A stretch of DNA of 64,000 bases from Myxococcales bacterium (GTDB lineage: Bacteria > Myxococcota_A > Polyangia > Haliangiales > Haliangiaceae). Positions 27,537 to 34,978 of this stretch are shown here, piece by piece. A program made the position numbers and the translations under genes. The stretch spans positions 4,849 to 68,848 of the forward strand of contig JADJJK010000061.1 of the NCBI GenBank assembly GCA_016706545.1, in the 5' to 3' direction. The notes beneath the pieces were generated by a model that ran no database searches, had not been told where the DNA came from, and worked only from the letters and a program-made list of their open reading frames with translations. The stretch's first letter is position 1. Each line of letters opens with the position of its first letter.

Positions 27537-27660
27537 AGTGCGTTCCTTCGAAATGATGGTGAGTCAGACAACAGCAACAACCGCCACCGAGCCCTCGCGC
27601 TGAGCTGGCACGTGTTTCCAGGTGCCGCCACGAGCGATGAACCGGTAGCTTCCCTCTAGG
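27537..27660 (-). promoter_or_regulatory. metY leader with a four-Cys codon run
   Basis: About 124 transcribed bases precede metY. One frame reads through without stop and contains four consecutive Cys codons (27568-27579) and three His codons; it enters metY out of frame and stops about nine codons in. It lacks ATG, GTG or TTG. A second frame has a GTG start (MAAPGNTCQLSARARWR..., 32 codons) whose TGA overlaps the metY ATG. A GGCAC/GTGCC hairpin is present. The layout suggests translation-dependent attenuation in response to cysteine or sulfur supply; this is inference. Confidence 0.5.
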
Positions 27661-27666
27661 CCCTCG

Positions 27667-27695
27667 ACTGTTATCCGTAAAAACGGATTTGTCAA
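27667..27695 (-). promoter_or_regulatory. metY promoter with operator in the spacer
   Basis: On the minus strand a perfect -35 box TTGACA (27690-27695) is followed by a 17-base spacer and a weak -10 AACAGT (27667-27672). The spacer is filled by a 16-base palindrome, ATCCGT-N4-ACGGAT (27673-27688). An operator exactly between the -35 and -10 boxes is the classic position for a repressor. Confidence 0.65.
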
Positions 27696-27698
27696 CAA

Positions 27699-27716
27699 GA
27701 TAACGGTTCCCTTATC
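27699..27716. promoter_or_regulatory. Second operator-like palindrome, metY promoter
   Basis: GATAACGG-TT-CCCTTATC, 7 of 8 arm positions paired, directly upstream of the -35 box. It shares the AACGG/TTATC elements with the spacer palindrome, whose plus-strand flank reads TTATCCGT. Confidence 0.45.
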
Positions 27717-27727
27717 ACAGATTTATT

Positions 27728-27741
27728 TCCGTCGTAACGGA
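27728..27741. promoter_or_regulatory. Third operator-like palindrome, metY promoter
   Basis: TCCGT-CGTA-ACGGA, a perfect 5-base-arm palindrome with the same half-sites and the same 4-base gap as the spacer operator. Its centre is about 54 bases (five helical turns) upstream of that operator, so both would face the same side of the DNA. Confidence 0.55.
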
Positions 27742-28219
27742 TACCACGCTCCTTTCGGGATGACGTCACCTCGACGCCGGCCTGTGGGCTGGAGCAGGCC
27801 TATGCGGTCGCTCGCCTGTCGTTCGCCATCGGATGGAGTTGCCGATTCTCTCGCTGCCGATACGTTTTCTTCAGGCGTACTCTGATTTGCGACTTGTTCG
27901 CATGACATTGCTGCTGAGCTGGTGATGGCATCTTGCGATGAACTCGCAATAGCGACACCGATAGCCCAGTTGTGAGGGCCGATGAGTCGACGAACGGCAT
28001 CCTGAAGGCCCACGCCGCGTACACCTGGCCCAAGGAAGAGAATCTCGGGACACCACGAGATGATCGCGTTCTGAGCGGCTACCCACACAGACGCACAGCG
28101 CTGCGGGCAAGCCTGGCCGGCCACGGCAACGATCCGCAGCGCTCGCAGAGCCGCCTCGATTGCGCACAGCCTCGGGCGCGCTTCGCGTGGCCTACGCTGT
28201 CGTCGACACCGAGCGCGGC
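27742..28219. other. Lower-G+C tract, no recognised gene
   Basis: Composition matches metY rather than the genome. Minus-strand frames of 77-133 codons exist (for example one ending at 27723) but match no family and overlap one another. It may be remnant DNA carried in with metY, or hold a decayed divergent regulator gene. Confidence 0.4.
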
Positions 28220-28285
28220 CCGCCTGGGCCCGCCTGCGGGCGCCTGCGCCTGCCTGCGCCTGCCTGCGCCCGCCTGCGCCCGCCC
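28220..28285 (+). repeat. Tandem CCTGCGCC-type repeats
   Basis: Six or more imperfect copies of a unit of about 10 bases (GCCTGCGCCC / GCCTGCGCCT) lie downstream of mmsA. Confidence 0.65.
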
Positions 28286-28337
28286 GAGCCGCCGCGGGCG
28301 TGCAGGCGCAAGCCGTGGGCCGGGCTACTTGTTCGGG

Positions 28338-29837
28338 CTACTTGTTCTGCGGGAAGCCCAGGTCGACGCCGCGGAAGCGCGGGTCTGGCCAGCGCGAGGT
28401 CACGGCCTTGGTGCGGGTGTAGAAATGCACGCCGTCGCGGCCGTAGATGTGGTGGTCGCCAAAGAGCGAGGCCTTCCAGCCGCCGAACGAGTAGTACGCC
28501 ATGGGCACCGGAATCGGCACGTTGATGCCGACCATGCCCACCTCCACCTCGTGCTGGAACTTGCGGGCGGCGCCGCCGTCGTTGGTGAACAGCGCCACGC
28601 CGTTGGCGTACGGGTTCTCGTTCACCAGCTTGATGGCCTCGTCGTACGAGCCGCAGCGCAAGATCGACAGCACCGGGCCGAAGATCTCGTCCTTGTAGAT
28701 GGTCATGTTCGGCTGCACGTGATCAAACAGGCACGGGCCCAGAAAGAAGCCGCCGGGCCGGTCAGCCACTTGCAGGCCGCGGCCGTCGGTCACCAGGGTC
28801 GCGCCCTCGGCGACGCCGCTGTCGACATAGCCAGCCACCTTGTCGCGGTGCGCCTGGTTGATGAGCGGGCCCATCTCGGCGCCGGCCGTAAGGCCATCGT
28901 TGACCTTGAGCTTGGCGATGCGCTCCTTGATGAGCGGCAAGAGCTTGTCCGCGGCGTTGCCCACCGCCACCAGCACCGAGATGGCCATGCAGCGCTCGCC
29001 AGCGGAGCCATATCCGGCGGACACCGCGGCGTCGGCCGCCAGCTCCATGTCCGCGTCAGGCAGCACGATCATGTGGTTCTTGGCGCCGCCCAGCGCCTGC
29101 ACGCGCTTGCCGTGGCGGGTGCCGGTCTCGTAGATGTAGCGGGCGATGGGCGTGGAGCCCACGAACGAGACCGCCGCTACCTTGGGGTGCTCCAGCAGGC
29201 GATCCACCGCGGCCTTGTCGCCATGGACGACGTTGAACACGCCCGGCGGCAACCCGGCGTCCGCCAGGAGCTGCGCGCAGAAGTTGGTGACGGACGGATC
29301 TCGCTCGCTGGGCTTGAGCACGAACGTGTTGCCGCAGGCCAGCGCCAGCGGGTACATCCACATCGGCACCATGGCCGGGAAGTTGAACGGGGTGATGCCG
29401 GCCACCACGCCCAGCGGCTGCCGGATGGAGTAGCTGTCGACGTCGCTCGATACGTTCTCCGAGTACTCGCCCTTGGCGAGATCGGCGATGCCACACGCGA
29501 ACTCGATCACCTCGAGGCCGCGGTTGACCTCGCCCAGCGCATCGCCCGTCACCTTGCCGTGCTCCAGGGTCAGGAGGTGGGCCAGATCGTGCTGGTGCTT
29601 GTCCACGAGCTGCCGGAAGGCGAACAAGATCTTGGTCCGCCGCGCGATGGAGACCGAGCGCCAGGTCTGCGCCGCCTTCCACGCCGACTCCACGGCCTCG
29701 TCCACCACACTGGGGGTGGCGAAGGCCACCTTGGCCTGCACCTGCCCGGTGGCGGGGTTGTACACATCGCCGTGCCGCTCCGCCGGGCGGTCAAAGGACT
29801 TGCCATCAATCCAGTGAGTGATCGTCTTCTGCGTCAT
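28338..29837 (-). CDS. mmsA: Methylmalonate-semialdehyde dehydrogenase (CoA-acylating)
   Basis: 499 aa from ATG 29837, the standard length for MmsA; 100 upstream codons are rejected. Family landmarks: ITPFNFPAMVPMWM (148-161) with the motif seen in CoA-dependent members, FVGSTPIARYI (225-235), LGGAKNH (249-255) and catalytic Cys283 in GSAGERCMAIS. It oxidises methylmalonate semialdehyde or malonate semialdehyde with CoA and NAD to propionyl-CoA or acetyl-CoA. Malonate semialdehyde is what the beta-alanine aminotransferase encoded at 34969-36309 produces, so this closes the pyrimidine pathway. It also serves valine and inositol breakdown. It is divergent from preA. Confidence 0.93.
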   Translation of the reverse strand: MTQKTITHWIDGKSFDRPAERHGDVYNPATGQVQAKVAFATPSVVDEAVESAWKAAQTWRSVSIARRTKILFAFRQLVDKHQHDLAHLLTLEHGKVTGDALGEVNRGLEVIEFACGIADLAKGEYSENVSSDVDSYSIRQPLGVVAGITPFNFPAMVPMWMYPLALACGNTFVLKPSERDPSVTNFCAQLLADAGLPPGVFNVVHGDKAAVDRLLEHPKVAAVSFVGSTPIARYIYETGTRHGKRVQALGGAKNHMIVLPDADMELAADAAVSAGYGSAGERCMAISVLVAVGNAADKLLPLIKERIAKLKVNDGLTAGAEMGPLINQAHRDKVAGYVDSGVAEGATLVTDGRGLQVADRPGGFFLGPCLFDHVQPNMTIYKDEIFGPVLSILRCGSYDEAIKLVNENPYANGVALFTNDGGAARKFQHEVEVGMVGINVPIPVPMAYYSFGGWKASLFGDHHIYGRDGVHFYTRTKAVTSRWPDPRFRGVDLGFPQNK

Positions 29838-30254
29838 GTCGCCTGCGCTCTTCTTTCGTTCCCCCAAGCTCGCGGGGAGCTGTCGAGATATCATGGCACC
29901 GCCGAGCCGGCAGCACAAAACCTGTGGCCACGGTGCCGCAGCCGGGCGCGAGCCAGCGCGGCCCGCCAGCTCGCCGGTTCGACGGCATCGCCGGCCGCCA
30001 AGCTCGCCGGCTCGACGCCAAGCTCGCGCCACACCGGCCCACCCACACCCGAACAGCGAGCCGCTCGCGGCGCAGCGCGGCAATTTGCGCGCCGTGGCAT
30101 CCTCCGGCGCCAGGACTTGGTGCCGCCGGCCGCTCGGCCTTATGCTAGCGCTCCTTTTCATGATTCGCCGGACCCGGCGCCCACGGCTCCGGGTCCCTGT
30201 CGTACTGGCCGCCTGGCTATCGCGAAATCCCCCTATCTGGCCCCTGGAGGCGAC
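29838..30254. promoter_or_regulatory. Divergent mmsA-preA control region
   Basis: 417 bases with direct repeats around CGCCAGCTCGCCGG / GCCAAGCTCGCCGG (29967-30027). A possible plus-strand promoter is TTGGTG (30117-30122), an 18-base spacer and TATGCT (30141-30146). No regulator gene lies next to it. Confidence 0.35.
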
Positions 30255-31433
30255 GTGACCGACCTGTCCATCACCGTCAACGGCATGAAGTTCGAGAACC
30301 CGTTTTTGCTCGGCTCCGGTCCGCCCGGAACCAACGGCAAGGTGATCGCTCGCTCCTATGACCTTGGCTGGGGCGGCATGGTCTGCAAGACCTTCTCCCT
30401 GGACGCCAGCAAGGTCATCAACACGGCGCCGCGGTACGCCAAGCTGCGCGGCCGCACCTCGGATGAGGTCATCGGCTTCCAGAACATCGAGCTCATCAGC
30501 GACCGGCCGTATCAGGACTGGCTCGACGACCTGCGCCAGCTAAAGAAGCAATACCCGCACAAGATCTTGATCGCCTCCATCATGGAGGAGTGCCGCAAGG
30601 AAGCGTGGCAGCAGATCGTGCGCGAGGTGCAAGAGACCGGAGTGGACGGCTTCGAGCTCAACCTGTCGTGCCCGCACGGCATGCCGGAGCGCAAGATGGG
30701 CATGGCGGTGGGCGAGAACCCAGACCTCGTCGAGGAGGTCGCGCGCTGGGTCAAGGAGGTCGCGCGCATCCCGGTGTGGGCCAAGATGACCCCCAACGTG
30801 GGCAACCCCACGGTGCCGGCCGGCGCGGCGCTCAAGGGCGGCGCGGACGGCATCGCCATGATCAACACCATCCTGTCGGTGTGCGGCATCGACCTCAAGA
30901 CCCTGCGGCCGATGCCCACGGTCGAGGGCTACTCGGTCCCCGGCGGGTACTCCGGCCAGGCGGTGCGGCCCATCGCGCTGCGCCAGATCATGGAGGTCGC
31001 GCGCGCCAACCCCGGCGTGGAGATAAGCGGCCTGGGAGGCATCGAGACCGGGTACGACGCGGCGCAGTTCTTCCTGCTCGGCGCCTCGACGGTGCAGGTG
31101 TGTACCGGCGCCATGCTGCGCGGCTACGAGATCATCACCGAGCTCAAGGACGAGCTGTCCAAGTTCATGGTGGACCACAAGTTCGCGAACCTGCGTGAGT
31201 TCATCGGCAAGAGCCTGCCGTTCTTCTCCACCCACCACGACCTGGTGGACCGGCAGAAGTCCGCGCGCGACGCCAAGCGAGGCGGCGCGCAGCCGCAGCG
31301 CGCGCGACGCCGAGACCTGGAAGGGCGACATCGCCAAAGAGACCAGCACGCTGGTCACCAACTAGTGCTTCGCCCGGCGCTGACGAGCTCGCCCGGCGCC
31401 GCGGCCGTAGCCCTCGCCGCGGCGCACGCATAA
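30255..31433 (+). CDS. preA: Dihydropyrimidine dehydrogenase, PreA-like subunit (C-terminal frameshift)
   Basis: GTG 30255 with GGAGG four bases upstream. DHOD-like TIM barrel: NPFLLGSGPPGTNGKV (15-30), the catalytic Cys139 in ELNLSCPHGMPE, KMTPNVGNP, and the FMN phosphate-binding strands GLGGIETGYDAAQF and STVQVCTGAML. It reduces uracil or thymine to the dihydro form. The open frame ends at 31433, but near 31295 the coding pattern shifts: the next frame gives DAETWKGDIAKETSTLVTN and stops at 31365, which is the expected end. The protein lacks the 4Fe-4S ferredoxin tail common in PreA, and no PreT partner is encoded nearby, so its electron donor is unclear. Confidence 0.9.
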   Translation: MTDLSITVNGMKFENPFLLGSGPPGTNGKVIARSYDLGWGGMVCKTFSLDASKVINTAPRYAKLRGRTSDEVIGFQNIELISDRPYQDWLDDLRQLKKQYPHKILIASIMEECRKEAWQQIVREVQETGVDGFELNLSCPHGMPERKMGMAVGENPDLVEEVARWVKEVARIPVWAKMTPNVGNPTVPAGAALKGGADGIAMINTILSVCGIDLKTLRPMPTVEGYSVPGGYSGQAVRPIALRQIMEVARANPGVEISGLGGIETGYDAAQFFLLGASTVQVCTGAMLRGYEIITELKDELSKFMVDHKFANLREFIGKSLPFFSTHHDLVDRQKSARDAKRGGAQPQRARRRDLEGRHRQRDQHAGHQLVLRPALTSSPGAAAVALAAAHA

Positions 31434-31442
31434 GGAGTCTTC

Positions 31443-32309
31443 ATGGCACGCAAGGTCCTCTCCGGCCTCATCCAGGCCAGTAACCCCATCAACGACGAGT
31501 CAAGGCCCGTGGCCGAGATCCAGGCCGCGATGCTCGACAAGCACCTGTCGATGATCCACGAGGCCGGCAAGAAGGGCGTGCAGATCCTCTGCCTGCAGGA
31601 GATCTTCAACGGCCCGTACTTCTGCCCCGGCCAGGACCGGCGCTGGTACGACGCCGCCGAGGCGGTGCCCGGCCCCACGGTGGCGGCGCTGGCGCCCATC
31701 GCCGCGCAGTATCAGATGGCCATGGTGGTGCCGGTGTACGAGCGCGAGCAGGCCGGCGTGTACTACAACACCGCCGCCATCCTCGACGCGGACGGCAGCT
31801 ACCTGGGCAAGTACCGCAAGACCCATATCCCGCAGACCTCCGGCTTCTGGGAGAAGTACTTCTTTCGGCCGGGCAACCTGGGCTACCCGGTGTTTCGAAC
31901 CAGGTACGCCACCATCGGCGCGTACATCTGCTACGACCGCCACTTCCCCGAGGGCGCGCGCGCGCTCGGCCTCGCTGGCGCGGAGATCGTCTACAACCCC
32001 TCCGCCACGGTGGCCGGGCTGTCGCAGCACCTGTGGAAGCTGGAGCAGCCGGCGCACGCGGTGGCCAACGGCTACTTCATGGGCTGCATCAACCGCGTCG
32101 GCACCGAGGCGCCGTGGAACATCGGCCGCTTCTACGGCAACTCGTACTTCGTGAATCCGCGCGGCCAGATCCTGGCCTGCGGCTCCGAAGATCAGGACGA
32201 GCTGGTGGTGGCGGAGCTGGACCTCGACTTGATCGAGGAGGTGCGACGCACCTGGCAGTTCTACCGAGATCGTCGACCGGATGCGTACGGCCCGCTGGTG
32301 GATGAATAG
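31443..32309 (+). CDS. Beta-ureidopropionase (N-carbamoyl-beta-alanine amidohydrolase)
   Basis: 288 aa, nitrilase superfamily. The catalytic triad is complete: Glu53 in CLQEIFNGPYF, Lys126 in YRKTHIPQ and Cys163 in YICYDRHFPE. WNIGRFYGNSYFVNPRG is typical of the beta-alanine synthase branch. It hydrolyses N-carbamoyl-beta-alanine (or the beta-aminoisobutyrate analogue) to beta-alanine, CO2 and ammonia, the third step of reductive pyrimidine breakdown. It lies 9 bases after the preA frame and 21 before hydA, so the three form one operon. Cytoplasmic. Confidence 0.93.
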   Translation: MARKVLSGLIQASNPINDESRPVAEIQAAMLDKHLSMIHEAGKKGVQILCLQEIFNGPYFCPGQDRRWYDAAEAVPGPTVAALAPIAAQYQMAMVVPVYEREQAGVYYNTAAILDADGSYLGKYRKTHIPQTSGFWEKYFFRPGNLGYPVFRTRYATIGAYICYDRHFPEGARALGLAGAEIVYNPSATVAGLSQHLWKLEQPAHAVANGYFMGCINRVGTEAPWNIGRFYGNSYFVNPRGQILACGSEDQDELVVAELDLDLIEEVRRTWQFYRDRRPDAYGPLVDE

Positions 32310-32330
32310 GCCTAGGCCCAGGAGATCGAC

Positions 32331-33728
32331 ATGAGGACCCTCATCAAGAACGGAACCGTGGTCACCGCGTCGGACACCTTCGCCGCCGACGTGTGGATCG
32401 AGGGCGGCAAGATCGCCGCGCTGGTGGCGCCAGGCACCCTGCTCGGCACCGCCGAGCAGACCATCGACGCCAGGGAGCAGTACATCATCCCCGGCGGCAT
32501 CGACGCGCACACGCACATGGACCTGCCGTTTGGCGGCACCATGTCGTCCGACGACTTCGACACCGGCACCGTCGCCGCGGCGCACGGCGGCACCACCACC
32601 ATCGTCGACTTCGCCATCCAGTCCAAGGGCAAGTCGATGCGCGAGGGGCTCGACACCTGGTACGCCAAGAGCGAGGGCAAGGCCGCCATCGACTACGGCT
32701 TCCACATGATCATGACGGAGGCCAACGCGGGCACGCTGGATGAGATGTCCGGCATGGTCGCGGAGGGCATCTCTTCGTTCAAGATGTTCATGGCGTACCC
32801 GGGCGTGTTCCTGGTGGACGATCAGCAGATCTTCCGCGCCATGCAGAAGGCCGGCGAGCTGGGCGCGCTCATCACCATGCACGCGGAGATCGGCCTGCCG
32901 ATCGATGTGATGGTGCAGCAGGCGCTCGCGCGCGGCCACACCGCGCCGGTCTACCACGCGCTGACCCGGCCCGAGGCGGCGGAGGCCACCGGCACCGAGC
33001 GCGCCATCGCCCTGGCCGAGATGGCGGGGGTGCCGGTGTACATGGTGCACCTGTCGGCGCAGCGCGCGCTCGAGCGCGTGATGGAAGCGCGCGATCGCGG
33101 CTTGCCCACGTACGCCGAGACCTGCCCGCAGTACCTGTTCTGCAGCGAAGATGACCTGCGCGGCGATCCAGGAAACGAGTGGAAGGGCGCGGGCTACGTG
33201 TGTACGCCGCCCTTGCGCCCGCGCCATCATCACGACCACCTCTGGCGCGGCCTGCGCAACTACGACCTGCAGGTGGTGGCCACCGATCACTGTCCGTTCT
33301 GCATGAAGGACCAAAAGGAGCTGGGCCGCCACGACTTCTCCAAGATCCCCAACGGCATGCCCGGCGTGGAGACGCGCCTGCACCTGCTCTGGGAGGGCGT
33401 GGTGGCGGGCAAGATCTCGCTCAACCGCTTCGTGGAGATCACGTCCACTGCGCCGGCCAAGATCTTCGGCATGTACGGCAAGAAGGGCACGCTCGCGGTC
33501 GGCGCCGACGCCGACGTGGTGGTGTGGGATCCGCGGCGCAAGAAGACGCTGGGCAAGGACACGCTGCACATGCGGGTGGACTACTCGCCGTTCGAGGGCC
33601 GCGAGGTCCCGGCCAGCCCCTCGCACGTGTTCTCGCGCGGCGAGCTGATCATCCAGAATGATCAGTGGGTGGCCAAGCAGAAGCAGGGCCGCGGGCAGTT
33701 CTTGCGCCGCAGCACCTTCGGGCTGTAG
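32331..33728 (+). CDS. hydA: Dihydropyrimidinase
   Basis: 465 aa, amidohydrolase superfamily, full length. Binuclear metal site: HTHMDLP (His60, His62), the carboxylated Lys151 in SSFKMFMAYPG, His184 in TMHAE, the His of MVHLSA and the Asp of ATDHCPF. GGIDAHTHMDLPFGG and the TTTIVDFAI segment distinguish it from dihydroorotase. It opens the ring of dihydrouracil or dihydrothymine to the N-carbamoyl amino acid, second step of the pathway. AGGAG precedes the ATG. The gene order preA, ureidopropionase, hydA is not the reaction order, but all three steps are present. Confidence 0.95.
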   Translation: MRTLIKNGTVVTASDTFAADVWIEGGKIAALVAPGTLLGTAEQTIDAREQYIIPGGIDAHTHMDLPFGGTMSSDDFDTGTVAAAHGGTTTIVDFAIQSKGKSMREGLDTWYAKSEGKAAIDYGFHMIMTEANAGTLDEMSGMVAEGISSFKMFMAYPGVFLVDDQQIFRAMQKAGELGALITMHAEIGLPIDVMVQQALARGHTAPVYHALTRPEAAEATGTERAIALAEMAGVPVYMVHLSAQRALERVMEARDRGLPTYAETCPQYLFCSEDDLRGDPGNEWKGAGYVCTPPLRPRHHHDHLWRGLRNYDLQVVATDHCPFCMKDQKELGRHDFSKIPNGMPGVETRLHLLWEGVVAGKISLNRFVEITSTAPAKIFGMYGKKGTLAVGADADVVVWDPRRKKTLGKDTLHMRVDYSPFEGREVPASPSHVFSRGELIIQNDQWVAKQKQGRGQFLRRSTFGL

Positions 33729-33810
33729 CCGGCGACGGGAGCCGACGGACGCCGACGGGAGTCGTCGGGCGCCGGGCTTCGACGATGGCGCGGCGCCTCA
33801 GGCCACGCGG

Positions 33811-34731
33811 TCAGCAGCGGAGCAGCGCCTCGCGGGCCTGCGCCGCGTCGACCGCCTGGCCCAGGGCGACGATGAGCGCCTCCAGCCGACGCTCGTCGTG
33901 AAGGCCGGCGATGACGGCCTCTTCCTGCGGGGACAGCGCGCCCAGCTTGGCCCTTGCCAGCGCCAGGGCCGCGCGGCGCTGGCCCTCTTCGCGGCCCACG
34001 CGCTGGCCCTCTTCGCGGCCCACGCGCTGCCCCTCTTCGCGGCCGAGGGCGATGTACTTGAGAGCGAAGTCGCTTTCGTACTGGTAGTGCAACATGTGGG
34101 CCTCCAGGGAGGTGCGGACGGTGTCGGAGAGGGCCTTCCAGATGAGGTCGAAGTATAGCTTGACCTGATCATCGGGGAGAGCGCGAAGTCCTGCGAAGGC
34201 CGCAAGCGCGACATCGTGCTCCGGGTGGGCCAGGGCGCTGAGGACGCCGAGCTCGGGGACCTGGATGGCAACCCCAGCCTCGACCACGCGGGGGATCTCG
34301 GCATACGAGAGGACGAGCGGGCGGAGGTCGAAGCCGGGGTGGCCGGTGGGGATGGAGCGGCTGGCCCAGCGGGCGACAGCGGGGTCCGGGGCCAAGACGA
34401 GCAAGAGGACCGGGCACTCGAGGTTGGCGCCTGCGGCGGTGAGATAGACGGGCCAGGAGCTGCGCTTGCGCGGGTCGAGGTGGAGCTGGACCTCGACGAC
34501 GACCGCCAGGATGGCGCTGCGGTCGGCGCGGCGAAAGACGGTGACCTGATCGGCGCGGTACTCGGTGGACGTCACCTGGGACAGATCGATGGAGGCGGAC
34601 TCGGCCGTGCTCTGGTCGAGCGCGGGGAGCTGGTCCGGGCAGAGGATGCGCAAGAGCTCGCGGGTGAGCTCCGCGCGGTTGCGGAACAGCTCGAGCAGCG
34701 CTTCGTGGAAGAGCGAGGGCACCGAGGTCAA
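33811..34731 (-). CDS. Rpn-like PD-(D/E)XK protein with VGREEGQR repeats
   Basis: 306 aa. The N-terminal half has the nuclease-like core common in large myxobacterial paralogue families: LTSTEYRADQV (Asp61) then AVVVEVQLHLD (Glu80, Gln82) and KRSSWPVYLTAAGA. Residues about 225-255 contain three tandem copies of the heptad-like unit VGREEGQR, encoded by nearly identical DNA at 34000-34060. These proteins resemble the recombination-promoting Rpn/YhgA-type nucleases and are often annotated as hypothetical or transposase. It sits between the pyrimidine operon and the aminotransferase gene with no obvious link, consistent with a mobile or expanding gene family. Confidence 0.7.
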   Translation of the reverse strand: MTSVPSLFHEALLELFRNRAELTRELLRILCPDQLPALDQSTAESASIDLSQVTSTEYRADQVTVFRRADRSAILAVVVEVQLHLDPRKRSSWPVYLTAAGANLECPVLLLVLAPDPAVARWASRSIPTGHPGFDLRPLVLSYAEIPRVVEAGVAIQVPELGVLSALAHPEHDVALAAFAGLRALPDDQVKLYFDLIWKALSDTVRTSLEAHMLHYQYESDFALKYIALGREEGQRVGREEGQRVGREEGQRRAALALARAKLGALSPQEEAVIAGLHDERRLEALIVALGQAVDAAQAREALLRC

Positions 34732-34865
34732 GCCTCAGCAACCCACGTGCCCGGCGCGGCGTCTCGCCAACTGGCTGCGAAGCTTGAGGGACGCGGCCCA
34801 GCGCGCCCTGGTGTCCGGCGGATATCGGACGCGCTGTCCGGCACCCGGACGGAGCCGGACAGCGT

Positions 34866-34978
34866 GGATCGTGTCGGGCCGCGCCGGATCGTGTCAGGCC
34901 GCGCCGGATCGTGTCAGGCCGCGCCGGTCGCGATCGCGTCAGGCCGCGTCGGCTCGCGTCGGCTCGCGTCAGGCCGTC
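34866..34978 (+). repeat. 20-bp tandem repeats downstream of the aminotransferase gene
   Basis: Three near-identical copies of GGATCGTGTCRGGCCGCGCC (34866-34885, 34886-34905, 34906-34925), then degenerate GGCTCGCGTC-type copies reaching the stop codon of the minus-strand aminotransferase gene. Confidence 0.8.

Noticed and set aside
27537..27660. SAM or SAH riboswitch in the metY leader
   Set aside because: The conserved core elements I know for SAM-I, SAM-II and SAH riboswitches could not be found by eye; a covariance-model scan would decide.
27723..28124. 133-codon minus-strand gene upstream of metY
   Set aside because: No recognisable family, no ribosome site, and its end falls in the operator region; kept only as an unexplained low-G+C tract.
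27972..30254. Upstream extension of the preA frame by about 760 codons
   Set aside because: It is antisense to mmsA; a GTG with GGAGG in front marks the true preA start.
31500..33626. 708-codon minus-strand open frame opposite ureidopropionase and hydA
   Set aside because: Shadow of two well-identified enzymes.
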